Shown: piece by piece, positions 6,695-14,392 of the stretch | Layout: the number at the start of each line of letters is the position of its first letter | How positions within the stretch are numbered: the first letter of the stretch is position 1 | NCBI RefSeq assembly: GCF_019414865.1 | Contig: NZ_DXLG01000003.1 | Coordinates: 1-29,624, forward strand | Source of the DNA: Veillonella sp. | GTDB lineage: Bacteria; Bacillota; Negativicutes; Veillonellales; Veillonellaceae | Reading direction: 5' to 3' | DNA: 29,624 nt | Notes under the pieces: generated by a model | Database searches by the model: none | What the model was told of the DNA's origin: nothing | What the model saw: only the letters and a program-made list of their open reading frames with translations | Made by a program: the position numbers and the translations under genes

Positions 6695-7527
6695 TATTCA
6701 CCTCGTAATAGGCCATCTGCTACGGCCAAGGCCCGTTTGTGCATTTTCACATTATGAACACGCACCATATCAACACCTTGGAATACACCCGTAATACAAG
6801 CCGCTACCGTGCCTTCATCGCGTTCTTCTGGAGGCAAACCGCCCAACATAGAACCGATAAAACGCTTACGGCTAGGCGCAAGTAAAATAGGGTATTCATA
6901 AGCCGTTAATTCCCCTAAACGTTGCATAACTTCAATATTTTGTTCTTCTGTTTTACCAAATCCAATGCCTGGATCAAGCCAAATTTGTTGTGGTGTTACA
7001 CCAACCTTTAAGGCTTTATCTACAGCAAAGAAGAAGTATGCCTTCATATCTTCAATAATGTCACCATAGTTTGTATCATTGCTATTGTGCATAATGATTA
7101 CAGGTACCTTGTATTTTGCGGCTACCGCTGCCATATCAGGATCATAGTGTAAGCCCCATATATCGTTCAAAATATGAGCCCCTTTAGAAAATGCATAGTC
7201 CGCAGTTTTAGCATGATAAGTATCAATAGATACAGGTACTGTAGATGCACGTAGTACAGGGTCTATCAATTGGGACAAGCGTTCAATTTCTTCATCTGCT
7301 GTCAATGGTGTGCAGCCTGGGCGCGTAGATTCTACGCCTAAATCAATGATATCAGCACCATCTTCAATCATTTGCGTTACATGTGCTGCTGCCGCTTCTG
7401 GAGTATTGAATTTACCACCATCAGAGAAAGAGTCAGGCGTACCATTTAGTATCCCCATAATAAGGGTACGATCGCACAAAGATAAACTTTTGCCATCATT
7501 CCATGTGTAATTTCTACGTTTAAACAT
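6694..7527 (-). CDS. folP: Dihydropteroate synthase
   Basis: Joins 6-hydroxymethyl-dihydropterin pyrophosphate with p-aminobenzoate; the sulfonamide target. TIM-barrel motifs are in order: MGILNGTPDSFSDGGKF near the N-terminus (the more usual residue after ILN is Val, here Gly), DIIDLGVESTRPG, VSIDTYHA, LNDIWGL, IIMHN, DPGIGFGKT, APSRKRFIG and the final VRVHNVKMH. Length 277 is normal. A GTG at 7542 is in frame, but TGGAGG lies 8 bases before the ATG at 7527, which I choose; that ATG lies within the folE coding end (8-base overlap, ATGTTTAA), suggesting coupled translation. Cytoplasmic. Confidence 0.96.
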   Translation of the reverse strand: MFKRRNYTWNDGKSLSLCDRTLIMGILNGTPDSFSDGGKFNTPEAAAAHVTQMIEDGADIIDLGVESTRPGCTPLTADEEIERLSQLIDPVLRASTVPVSIDTYHAKTADYAFSKGAHILNDIWGLHYDPDMAAVAAKYKVPVIIMHNSNDTNYGDIIEDMKAYFFFAVDKALKVGVTPQQIWLDPGIGFGKTEEQNIEVMQRLGELTAYEYPILLAPSRKRFIGSMLGGLPPEERDEGTVAACITGVFQGVDMVRVHNVKMHKRALAVADGLLRGE

Positions 7528-8089
7528 TTGCCTGTCCTCCACCTAACATTGCCAACGCTTCATCTCGTAATGTGCCAGTCTCTGCTAGTACACCACGGCT
7601 TTCTAATGTAATAACCTTTGAATCTTGCTGCATGGTCCCTTTGATAAGCATACACAACTGAGTCGATGTAATGCGTACGAATACACCATGAGCAGATAAA
7701 TCATTCATAATTGCATCTGCTAATTCTGATGCTAACCGCTCTTGTAGTTGCGGCCTCCGGCTAAGAATATTAACAATATCTTGAAACTTGCTAAGCCCTG
7801 CCACACACCCATCCTTAGGTTGGTACACAATATCCACGGTTCCAAAGAATGGCAACAAGTGGTGCTCACACATAGAATAAAAAGGAATTCCTGTAACCGC
7901 TACAAGACCCTTATAATCAGTACTAAATGTTTCACCCCAGGCTGACTTTGTATCTAATCCTACGCCACTGAATAATTCACTATATAATTCTGTTACACGA
8001 CTTGGTGTTTTCTCTAGCTCTGGCGCCTCAGTATCAACAGATAAAGCCGCTAAAAATTGCTTTATCCCGTCCTTTGCACGTTGATTCAT
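7520..8089 (-). CDS. folE: GTP cyclohydrolase I (type IA), catalytic His replaced by Gln
   Basis: First step of pterin synthesis, GTP to 7,8-dihydroneopterin triphosphate. Length 189 and the patterns LEKTPSRVTELYSELFSG, FYSMCEHHLLPFFG, AGLSKFQDIV and RRPQLQERLASELADAI identify type IA FolE. Zinc ligands are kept: C74, H77 and C146 (E. coli Cys110, His113, Cys181); H76 matches His112. But the usual (E/D)AxHxC segment reads TSTQLC: Q144 replaces the catalytic His179, and the codon reads CAG directly. It could be an altered active site or a compensated variant. TAGGAGGA overlapping the ABC-F stop selects the ATG at 8089, 8 bases downstream; the TTG at 8119 is unlikely. Being kept in a full folate operon argues that it works. 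Confidence 0.93.
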   Translation of the reverse strand: MNQRAKDGIKQFLAALSVDTEAPELEKTPSRVTELYSELFSGVGLDTKSAWGETFSTDYKGLVAVTGIPFYSMCEHHLLPFFGTVDIVYQPKDGCVAGLSKFQDIVNILSRRPQLQERLASELADAIMNDLSAHGVFVRITSTQLCMLIKGTMQQDSKVITLESRGVLAETGTLRDEALAMLGGGQANV

Positions 8090-8097
8090 CGGTCCTC

Positions 8098-9654
8098 CTA
8101 AACGATTTTCGTCGTCCAATCCTCAATATTCCAAATATCCGTAACCCAATCTTTATAAAATTCAGGTTCATGACTTACTAAAACGATAGTTCCTTTGAAC
8201 TCACGCAAAGCACGACTCAGTTCTTCTTTTGCATAAATGTCCAAGTGATTCGTTGGTTCGTCTAATACGAGTACATTGTACTTATTTTGCATCAGTTTAC
8301 ATAAGCGAACCTTTGCATTCTCACCACCAGATAACACGCGCATTTGCGATGTAATATGCTCGTTAGTAAGGCCACAACGAGCAAGGGCTGCACGCACCTC
8401 TGCATTAGTCATTGCCGGATATTCGTTCCAAATATAGTCTAGTGCAGTTTCAGAATTGGATGGTGTATCCTCTTGAGCGAAATAGCCTATTTGTAAGAAT
8501 TCACCTTTTACCAACTCACCGCTTACAGGCTTTAATAAACCTAAAATTGTTTTCAACAATGTTGTTTTACCTAGACCATTAACGCCACGAATAGCGATTT
8601 TTTTATTTCTTTCAATTTGAAAGTCTACTGGTCGAGTCAACGGTTCATCATAGCCTAATTCCAAACCAAAGGCCTCTACGATAAAACGACTTGGCGTACG
8701 GCCTTCTTTAAAACCAAAACTTGGTTTAATGTACTCTTTTGGCTTTTCCAAAATTTCCATTTTCTCTAATCGTTTAGCTCGAGAATTTGCCATACCACGC
8801 GTTGCTACACGAGCCTTATTGCGTTGGATAAAGTCTTCCATGCGCTCAATTTCTTGTTGTTGACGCTCATAAGCCTTAGCTGCTTGCGCTTTTTTCACTT
8901 CATAAGCCGCTTGGAACTGATGATAGTCGCCAGTATAACGCGTTAAAACTGCTTGCTCGATATGATAAATCACGTTGACTACGGAATTTAAAAACTCCAT
9001 ATCATGAGAAATCAAGATGAACGCATTTTCGTAGTTTTGTAAATAGTTTTGCAACCATTGGATATGCTCTACATCAAGATAATTTGTCGGTTCATCCAAG
9101 AGCAAAATCGTTGGTTTTTCTAGTAAAAGTTTTGTAAGTAAAACCTTTGTACGCTGGCCACCACTGAGCTCCGTAACATCTCGGTCAAGCCCAATATCCA
9201 TAAGGCCCAAACCTGCAGCTGTACGCTCAATAACCGCATCAATTTCATAGAAGCCACGCTGCTCTAGAATTTCTTGCCACTCCCCTACTTGCTCGAGAAG
9301 CTTATTCATTTCATCTTCAGACACATCACCCATGCGATTGTACGCATCGTTAATGTTTTGCTCCATTACAAACAAATCATCAAAAGCTCGTTGCAATACA
9401 TCGCGAATGGTCATGCCCTTTTCAAGGACCGCATGTTGATCCAAATAACCTACAGTTACTTGGTTGGACCATTCAATTTTACCTTCATCAGGAGGTATTT
9501 TACCTGTAATGATATTTAGGAATGTAGACTTGCCTTCACCATTAGCACCAATTAACCCTACATGTTCACCTTTCAACAAGCGGAATGATGCATCATCTAA
9601 AATTTGTCGCGCTCCAAAACCATGGGTTACATTTGAAACGGTTAAAACACTCAT
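8098..9654 (-). CDS. ABC-F family ATPase (ribosome-associated)
   Basis: A soluble protein of 518 residues with two ATPase domains in one chain and no membrane segments. Domain 1 has GANGEGKS (Walker A, about 37-44), LSGGQRTKV and ILLLDEPTNYLD. A charged linker follows (about 240-310, AYERQQQEIERMEDFIQRNKAR region), the P-site tRNA interaction motif of ABC-F proteins. Domain 2 has GVNGLGKTT, LSGGENAKV and VLVLDEPTNHLD. ABC-F proteins act on the ribosome in translation or antibiotic protection; the sequence looks like a housekeeping YkpA/YbiT-type member rather than a resistance factor, but I cannot assign it firmly. ATG at 9654 (GGAG, 6-base spacing) is preferred to the GTG at 9666. It heads the folate operon; folE begins 8 bases after its stop. 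Confidence 0.92.
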   Translation of the reverse strand: MSVLTVSNVTHGFGARQILDDASFRLLKGEHVGLIGANGEGKSTFLNIITGKIPPDEGKIEWSNQVTVGYLDQHAVLEKGMTIRDVLQRAFDDLFVMEQNINDAYNRMGDVSEDEMNKLLEQVGEWQEILEQRGFYEIDAVIERTAAGLGLMDIGLDRDVTELSGGQRTKVLLTKLLLEKPTILLLDEPTNYLDVEHIQWLQNYLQNYENAFILISHDMEFLNSVVNVIYHIEQAVLTRYTGDYHQFQAAYEVKKAQAAKAYERQQQEIERMEDFIQRNKARVATRGMANSRAKRLEKMEILEKPKEYIKPSFGFKEGRTPSRFIVEAFGLELGYDEPLTRPVDFQIERNKKIAIRGVNGLGKTTLLKTILGLLKPVSGELVKGEFLQIGYFAQEDTPSNSETALDYIWNEYPAMTNAEVRAALARCGLTNEHITSQMRVLSGGENAKVRLCKLMQNKYNVLVLDEPTNHLDIYAKEELSRALREFKGTIVLVSHEPEFYKDWVTDIWNIEDWTTKIV

Positions 9655-9674
9655 ATCTATCTCCACCGGAATAA

Positions 9675-9698
9675 AAGCCGTCTTGTTGAAGACGGCTT
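9675..9698 (-). terminator. Hairpin with U-tract abutting the ABC-F ribosome site (terminator/attenuator candidate)
   Basis: A 10-bp perfect stem (AAGCCGTCTT / AAGACGGCTT, 4-base loop) followed on the minus strand by TTTTATTCC, then directly by the GGTGGAG ribosome site of the ABC-F gene. It lies downstream of the strong promoter at 9727-9755, so it is inside the leader of the ABC-F/folate transcript. It could also end M20 transcription. Confidence 0.7.
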
Positions 9699-9726
9699 GT
9701 TTTATACTTACTTAAATATTATATCT

Positions 9727-9755
9727 ATTGTACCTTTTTGACCTCTATATGTCAA
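9727..9755 (-). promoter_or_regulatory. Near-consensus sigma-70 promoter for ABC-F-folEPBK
   Basis: Minus strand: a perfect -35 TTGACA (9750-9755), a 17-base spacer, and a -10 TACAAT (9727-9732, five of six). It begins 10 bases past the M20 stop codon. Predicted start near 9720 gives a leader of about 65 bases containing the hairpin at 9675-9698. This is the strongest promoter I see in the window. Confidence 0.85.
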
Positions 9756-9765
9756 AAATTGAACA

Positions 9766-10905
9766 TCACTTACCTACTGCATAACGCAAGGCTACCACAG
9801 CCATAATCTTAGCGCCCTTAATCGCTTGCTCCAATCCATAGTCAGAACCTGCTGCACAAGTGAACTCTGGTGTATGAGCCTCTAAACCTAACCCAATTTG
9901 CAAAGTAGGCTGTGCTGTTGGTACTTCATAAGATACATTTCCTACATCTGTACTACCATCAGCCTCATCATCAGGCAATATACGGGGCGTTTCACCAAAT
10001 TCAGTCATCACATCGTTAAAGAGATCTAATAGCTGTTTATCTTGACGCATATCCTTAAAGAGAGGCTCATAATGATGCATCTCAACACGGGCGCCATAAG
10101 ATACTCCGATCTCTTTAGCAGCCTCTTTGATAGCCGGCAAAATAATACCTTCTAAATCGTCCACCGTACTACCGCGAACAGTCATACGAATCGTAGCCTT
10201 AGGAGTTACTACATTTGGTGCTGTACCAGCTTCGGTAAAAATGGTCCCTACAATAGCCCCTTTAGGGAATGTTTTCTTTAACTCTTTTATTTTTTGATAT
10301 AAATCTACAGCACAGTCTAAGGCATTAATACCAGAGTCAGTTAATGATGCTATATGACAAGACCGTCCATGGAAGGTAATCTCTAGGGGATGCGTCGCTA
10401 ATGATGTGCCCCCCACCTCATTTTCACCGCCTGGGTGAATGATGAGCGCCGCCTCATAACCCTTAAATAAACCAGCCTCTGCCATGTATACTTTACCACC
10501 AATAGTTTCCTCCGCAGGACAACCAAAGAAGGTCGTTCCCCACGCTTCAGGTGCACTTTGGCTGAAGGCAATAGCCGCCCCTAAACTCATCATAGCAATG
10601 AGATTATGTCCGCAACCATGACCGAGTTCAGGTAACGCATCATACTCTCCTAAGAATGCTATTTTATGTTTCGCATCATGGTTATGGTCACCACGTAGTG
10701 CCGTTTGTAACTCAGGATAATCTGTTAATCCTACTTGAGATGTAAAATTATGATTTTCTAAAAATTGGTGAATTATCTTAACTGCTTTATGCTCGTTTAA
10801 GCCCAATTCTGGGTTATCGTGTAAATATAAGGAGATATCGCGCAATTCCTCTGTCATACTATCTATGATGGCACAGGCACGAGCCTCTCGTTCTTGTAAT
10901 GTCAT
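9766..10905 (-). CDS. M20 family amidohydrolase (AbgB/ACY1L2-like)
   Basis: A cytoplasmic metallopeptidase-type amidohydrolase of 379 residues with no signal peptide. Metal and catalytic features of M20 are visible: FLGEYDALPELGHGCGHN (H96, C98, H100), AEET (E132-E133), the ligand-type IIHPG (H157), a lid/dimerisation domain about residues 170-285, and the final SDYG segment. The GEYDALPELGHGCGHN form is that of the AbgB/ACY1L2 branch (p-aminobenzoyl-glutamate or N-acyl/dipeptide hydrolases), but the substrate cannot be read. It follows the LD-carboxypeptidase by 63 bases and is followed at once by the folate operon promoter. Its location lets one argue for either peptide trimming or p-aminobenzoyl-glutamate salvage. 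Confidence 0.88.
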   Translation of the reverse strand: MTLQEREARACAIIDSMTEELRDISLYLHDNPELGLNEHKAVKIIHQFLENHNFTSQVGLTDYPELQTALRGDHNHDAKHKIAFLGEYDALPELGHGCGHNLIAMMSLGAAIAFSQSAPEAWGTTFFGCPAEETIGGKVYMAEAGLFKGYEAALIIHPGGENEVGGTSLATHPLEITFHGRSCHIASLTDSGINALDCAVDLYQKIKELKKTFPKGAIVGTIFTEAGTAPNVVTPKATIRMTVRGSTVDDLEGIILPAIKEAAKEIGVSYGARVEMHHYEPLFKDMRQDKQLLDLFNDVMTEFGETPRILPDDEADGSTDVGNVSYEVPTAQPTLQIGLGLEAHTPEFTCAAGSDYGLEQAIKGAKIMAVVALRYAVGK

Positions 10906-10968
10906 AACTTCCCTTTTTAATTTCTAATTTATACTGTTTATTATTTATTCTATCTAAGAAGAATGCGT

Positions 10969-11907
10969 CTATTTCGTATAGGGATGAACAATTATGGTAT
11001 TTGAAATATACCTAAAGTTAATCATCGCTCCTAGTGGTAATGTTTGATGCGGCGTTCCATGACCTGTTGGGACATAACATACAAAAGGATCCAACAATTC
11101 GGGGTCTCTATTTTCCTCCATGTAGCGTAACGCTTCATAGCCTAAATCGTAATCACGCTCATCATCGTCGCCTTCACAATCTGTAAAAGTACCAATCACT
11201 AAACCTTTAATACGACTCAATAAACCACTGAGACGAAATTGTTGCAACATACGATCCAGCTTATAAGGTGCCTCTCCTACATCTTCAATGAATAGTAATG
11301 TATCCTCCCAAGATGCATCCTCTAAAAAATACGGTGTTCCCGACAACATAGATAACATCGTCATATTACCGCCCCGTAAAATACCTTCGCCTAGCTCAGT
11401 ACCAATAGCACCACGAGGCGGTTCAGGTAAGGGTTCTATGACTTGTAATTTACCTTCTAAAGCATTAAATAAAGCATCAATATCTGCTTTGCGTTCAGGC
11501 TTAAAATCTACGCCCATCGGCCCGTGATAGGTAATGAGTCGGCTATATCGATTGATCGCCATGTGAAGTGCTGTACAATCACTATACCCAATAAAAGCCT
11601 TTCGATGCTTACGGATTGCTGTATAATCTAATAAATCCAGATAACGCATTGTTCCGTAACCACCGCGTAAAGCTAGTACCGCCTCACAAGGTGCGGTGGT
11701 CATCATATCTTGAAACTCTCGGGCTTGCTCCTCTGGTGTACCGCCATACAAGCCTTTGCGATGTGCACTTTCACCAAAGAGTACTTTATAGCCCCTTAGG
11801 TTACAAATTTCTTCTATTCTATGTAAATCTTCATCGCTTGCACTGGCAGGTGCCATGATTCCTATGGTCAGGCCTGGTGCTAAGCGCTTTGGTTCAATCC
11901 AGTTCAT
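10969..11907 (-). CDS. LD-carboxypeptidase, peptidase family S66
   Basis: S66 serine peptidases remove the terminal D-Ala from murein tetrapeptides in cell-wall recycling (LdcA); relatives include the microcin-immunity protein MccF. The 312-residue protein shows the S66 triad: Ser109 in GYSDCTAL, Glu208 in FIEDVGEAPYKLDRML, and His283 in PTGHGTPHQTLPLG, with the substrate loop ALRGGYGTMRYL at 79-90. There is no signal peptide, so it acts in the cytoplasm on imported muropeptides, as LdcA does. GAGGACAT precedes the ATG. It stands directly after oppA with a hairpin between, and before the M20 enzyme. I prefer a muropeptide role from this setting; an MccF-like role remains possible. Confidence 0.9.
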   Translation of the reverse strand: MNWIEPKRLAPGLTIGIMAPASASDEDLHRIEEICNLRGYKVLFGESAHRKGLYGGTPEEQAREFQDMMTTAPCEAVLALRGGYGTMRYLDLLDYTAIRKHRKAFIGYSDCTALHMAINRYSRLITYHGPMGVDFKPERKADIDALFNALEGKLQVIEPLPEPPRGAIGTELGEGILRGGNMTMLSMLSGTPYFLEDASWEDTLLFIEDVGEAPYKLDRMLQQFRLSGLLSRIKGLVIGTFTDCEGDDDERDYDLGYEALRYMEENRDPELLDPFVCYVPTGHGTPHQTLPLGAMINFRYISNTIIVHPYTK

Positions 11908-11929
11908 ATGTCCTCATAAAATACAACAA

Positions 11930-11954
11930 AAGACGTACACATAGTGTACGTCTT
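11930..11954 (-). terminator. Intrinsic terminator after oppA
   Basis: An 11-bp perfect stem (AAGACGTACAC / GTGTACGTCTT, 3-base loop) begins 9 bases past the oppA stop on the minus strand and is followed by TTTTGTTGTATTTT. The LD-carboxypeptidase ribosome site comes only some 15 bases later with no promoter visible between, so termination is probably partial. Confidence 0.75.
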
Positions 11955-11963
11955 AAGTGTATC

Positions 11964-13565
11964 TTATTTGTATGCTTTTTTAAAGTCAACAAGGCCCAAT
12001 GTAGTCCAGAAATAATTTTGAATACTTCCATTTGTTACATATGGTTGTGTTGTGAAATACAATGGCATTACTAGAGATTCATCAAAAATCATCTGTTCTG
12101 CTTTATGCATCAACGCATCCCGTTCAGCCCCATTTGGTGTCGTACGAATACGAGCGATTAACTCGTTATAATTATCACTATGGTACTGACTATCATTGTC
12201 TTCAGCAGAGAATACTTCTAAGAAGTTTTGTGGATCACTGTAATCCGCAACCCAAGAAGCACGAGCAACTTGATATTTACCAGCTTCGCGATCAGCTAAG
12301 AATACCTTTGTCTCTTGATTTTGTAATCGCACATCTGCACCAAATGCATTTACCCATGCATCCTGTACAGCTTCAGCAATCGCTTTATGTAATTCGCTTG
12401 TGTTATACAAAATCGTAATTGGAGGCAATGGATGATTCTTATCATAGCCAGCTTGTTTCAAGATTTCTTTCGCTTGCTCTACATCTTCGTAAACGAGATA
12501 GCTACCAGCTTCACGGAAGTCTTCACGACCGTTGCTTTCAAGCATACCGTATGGAACAAATGCATAAGCAGCCTCTTTACCGCCACGAACAATATTGTTA
12601 ACGATATTAGCACGGTTGATAACCATGGAGAATGCTTTACGCACCTCAGGGTCTGTGAAAGGATCTGCTTTTACATTGAATACGTAATAATAGTTACCAA
12701 GCATAGGTCCAATATGTAATAGACCTGCCTCTTCTAATCGTTTTTGGTCCGCTACAGGAGGCTCAACTGTCATATCTGCTTCGCCACCTTCAACCAATGT
12801 AAGGCGTGTGCTTTGGGATTCACTAATAGGCCAATTCATTTTCTCTGTTTTCACAGAATCTGCATCCCAATAGTTAGGATTCTTAATGAAATCCATTTCT
12901 CCATTATGCTTCCAGGATAGTAAGCGGTATGGACCATTAGATACAAATGTATCTGCATTGGCAGCCCAGTTTTCATGAGCCTCTACATCTTTTTGGCTCA
13001 CTGGATAATAGCTATGAGAAGCTAGTAATTTTAAGAAATACGCTGTTGGATTCTCTAAGGTAACTACTAATGTATTATCATCAGTGGCCTTAACGCCAAC
13101 GTCTTCAGCTTTGGCGTCACCATTATTAAAGGCTTCGCCATTTTTTAATACATATAACATATATGCATTGTCCGCATGGACTTCAGGGTCTAATACGCGT
13201 TTCCACGCGTATTCAAAGTCATGAGCCGTCAAAGGCTCTCCATTAGACCATTTCAAATCAGGTCGTAAATGGAAGGTATACTCGCGACCATCATCAGAAA
13301 TATCCCAGCTTTTAGCTAGTGCTGCCTCTGGTTCACTTTCATCATTTAAACGAACTAAACCGTCAAATAATTGAAGTTGAACTGTAGCCTCCGGAGAGGT
13401 AGTAGACTTTGCTGGATCCAATGTGGATGGTTCCTGCTCAATAACATATCGAATGGTATGCTCATCAATTGGTTGTTCCCCGCGAGGATAACCAAATACA
13501 AATAAGAGCACACTCACCCCAAGAGCAAGGACCATGAGTTTTAACAAATTTCGTTTATCCATCAT
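11964..13565 (-). CDS. oppA: Peptide-binding protein of the Opp transporter (SBP family 5), no lipobox
   Basis: Extracytoplasmic receptor that delivers peptides to OppBCDF. The 533-residue protein is the SBP_bac_5 type, with the family features IRYVIEQEPSTLDPAKS, LFDGLVRLN, WKRVLDPE, NPNYWD and NVKADPFTDPEVRKAFSMVINR. It has a basic N-terminus and one hydrophobic segment (residues 9-25), but no cysteine follows it and I find no cysteine anywhere in the protein, so it cannot be a lipoprotein: it is either a free periplasmic protein or anchored by that segment. This fits a diderm cell. The start (two adjacent ATGs at 13565 and 13562) overlaps the stop of the beta-lactamase-fold gene as ATGA. 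It is the last gene of the opp operon, where the binding protein more often comes first. Confidence 0.93.
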   Translation of the reverse strand: MMDKRNLLKLMVLALGVSVLLFVFGYPRGEQPIDEHTIRYVIEQEPSTLDPAKSTTSPEATVQLQLFDGLVRLNDESEPEAALAKSWDISDDGREYTFHLRPDLKWSNGEPLTAHDFEYAWKRVLDPEVHADNAYMLYVLKNGEAFNNGDAKAEDVGVKATDDNTLVVTLENPTAYFLKLLASHSYYPVSQKDVEAHENWAANADTFVSNGPYRLLSWKHNGEMDFIKNPNYWDADSVKTEKMNWPISESQSTRLTLVEGGEADMTVEPPVADQKRLEEAGLLHIGPMLGNYYYVFNVKADPFTDPEVRKAFSMVINRANIVNNIVRGGKEAAYAFVPYGMLESNGREDFREAGSYLVYEDVEQAKEILKQAGYDKNHPLPPITILYNTSELHKAIAEAVQDAWVNAFGADVRLQNQETKVFLADREAGKYQVARASWVADYSDPQNFLEVFSAEDNDSQYHSDNYNELIARIRTTPNGAERDALMHKAEQMIFDESLVMPLYFTTQPYVTNGSIQNYFWTTLGLVDFKKAYK

Positions 13566-14380
13566 GGCAATGCTTCCTCTACAAATTCTTTCATGATACG
13601 CCCTACTTGAGCGCCTAACTCTTTACCTCGGTCATTATCGATATCGCTCATCAAGAGGATAAAGCAGAAATGACCTCTAAATGTTTCTAATACGCCTCCA
13701 TCGTGCTCTACGCGATCAAGGGATCCTGTTTTATGGTGAAAGCGTGTATCTTCGCCCCAATAAAATGGCAAGATATCACGGAATTGTTGGCGACCTAAAA
13801 TATTCCACATTTCTCGGCCATAAGCATCTCTATCACGACATTCAAAAATGTGTTTATACAGACGAGCCAATGACAATGCAGTCAAATGGTTATCACGGCC
13901 TTCTGCTAGAGCGTCAAAGTCCATCATCATACGATTGAGTTCTATTTCATCTACACCAAGCTGTTCTGCACGAGCATTGATATTCTCCATGCCTAGAACA
14001 GTAATGAGTAAATTTGTCGCCATATTATCGCTAAGAACCATCATAAGACGACATAACTCAAGATACGTAAAGCTATGCTTTGCTACCAGTTCTTGTAATG
14101 CACCACCGCCTTCAACACGTGGTGTTCTAGATAGAGGAACTGTATCATTAAGATCCAACTGCTCTGTACGAGCTAAATGGAATACATACTCCATAACGAG
14201 TACCTTAATCAAACTTGCACTAGAGTGTACCGTATCTTCCCCTTTAGAAGCAATAATAGTCGGCTCCTCTTCATCGTCAAATTGAAGTACTACATAGGAT
14301 ATATTCCCCTTTGGTGCTAATTCTTTTATCACTGTATCGAGTTGATGTTCTAAGGACTTGCCAACAAGTAACTTTTCCAT
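13562..14380 (-). CDS. Class A beta-lactamase-fold serine hydrolase without signal peptide
   Basis: All class A catalytic motifs are present in order at class A spacing: S56-xx-K59 (SASLIK), S117-D-N119, E145-I-E-L-N149 (equivalent to Glu166/Asn170) and K217-T-G219. At 272 residues the protein matches a mature class A enzyme. Yet it starts MEKLLVGKSLEHQLD with no signal peptide, and the only in-frame sequence upstream is the oppF stop codon four codons before the GGGAG site, so an export signal cannot have been missed. It should stay in the cytoplasm, where it cannot protect periplasmic PBPs. It sits between oppF (12-base gap) and oppA (ATGA overlap), inside a transporter operon. An intracellular peptidase or amidase acting on imported peptides is my inference; beta-lactam hydrolysis is possible but unproven. 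Confidence 0.85.
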   Translation of the reverse strand: MEKLLVGKSLEHQLDTVIKELAPKGNISYVVLQFDDEEEPTIIASKGEDTVHSSASLIKVLVMEYVFHLARTEQLDLNDTVPLSRTPRVEGGGALQELVAKHSFTYLELCRLMMVLSDNMATNLLITVLGMENINARAEQLGVDEIELNRMMMDFDALAEGRDNHLTALSLARLYKHIFECRDRDAYGREMWNILGRQQFRDILPFYWGEDTRFHHKTGSLDRVEHDGGVLETFRGHFCFILLMSDIDNDRGKELGAQVGRIMKEFVEEALP

Positions 14381-14392
14381 ACTATTCTCCCA

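Noticed and set aside
9274..9715. Plus-strand frames of 81 and 83 residues over the 5' part of the ABC-F gene and its leader
   Set aside because: Antisense shadows; the leader contents are fully explained by promoter, hairpin and ribosome site.
13681..14285. Plus-strand open frames of 85 and 145 residues opposite the beta-lactamase-fold gene
   Set aside because: Antisense shadows of a gene with complete catalytic motifs; no ribosome sites or recognisable sequence.
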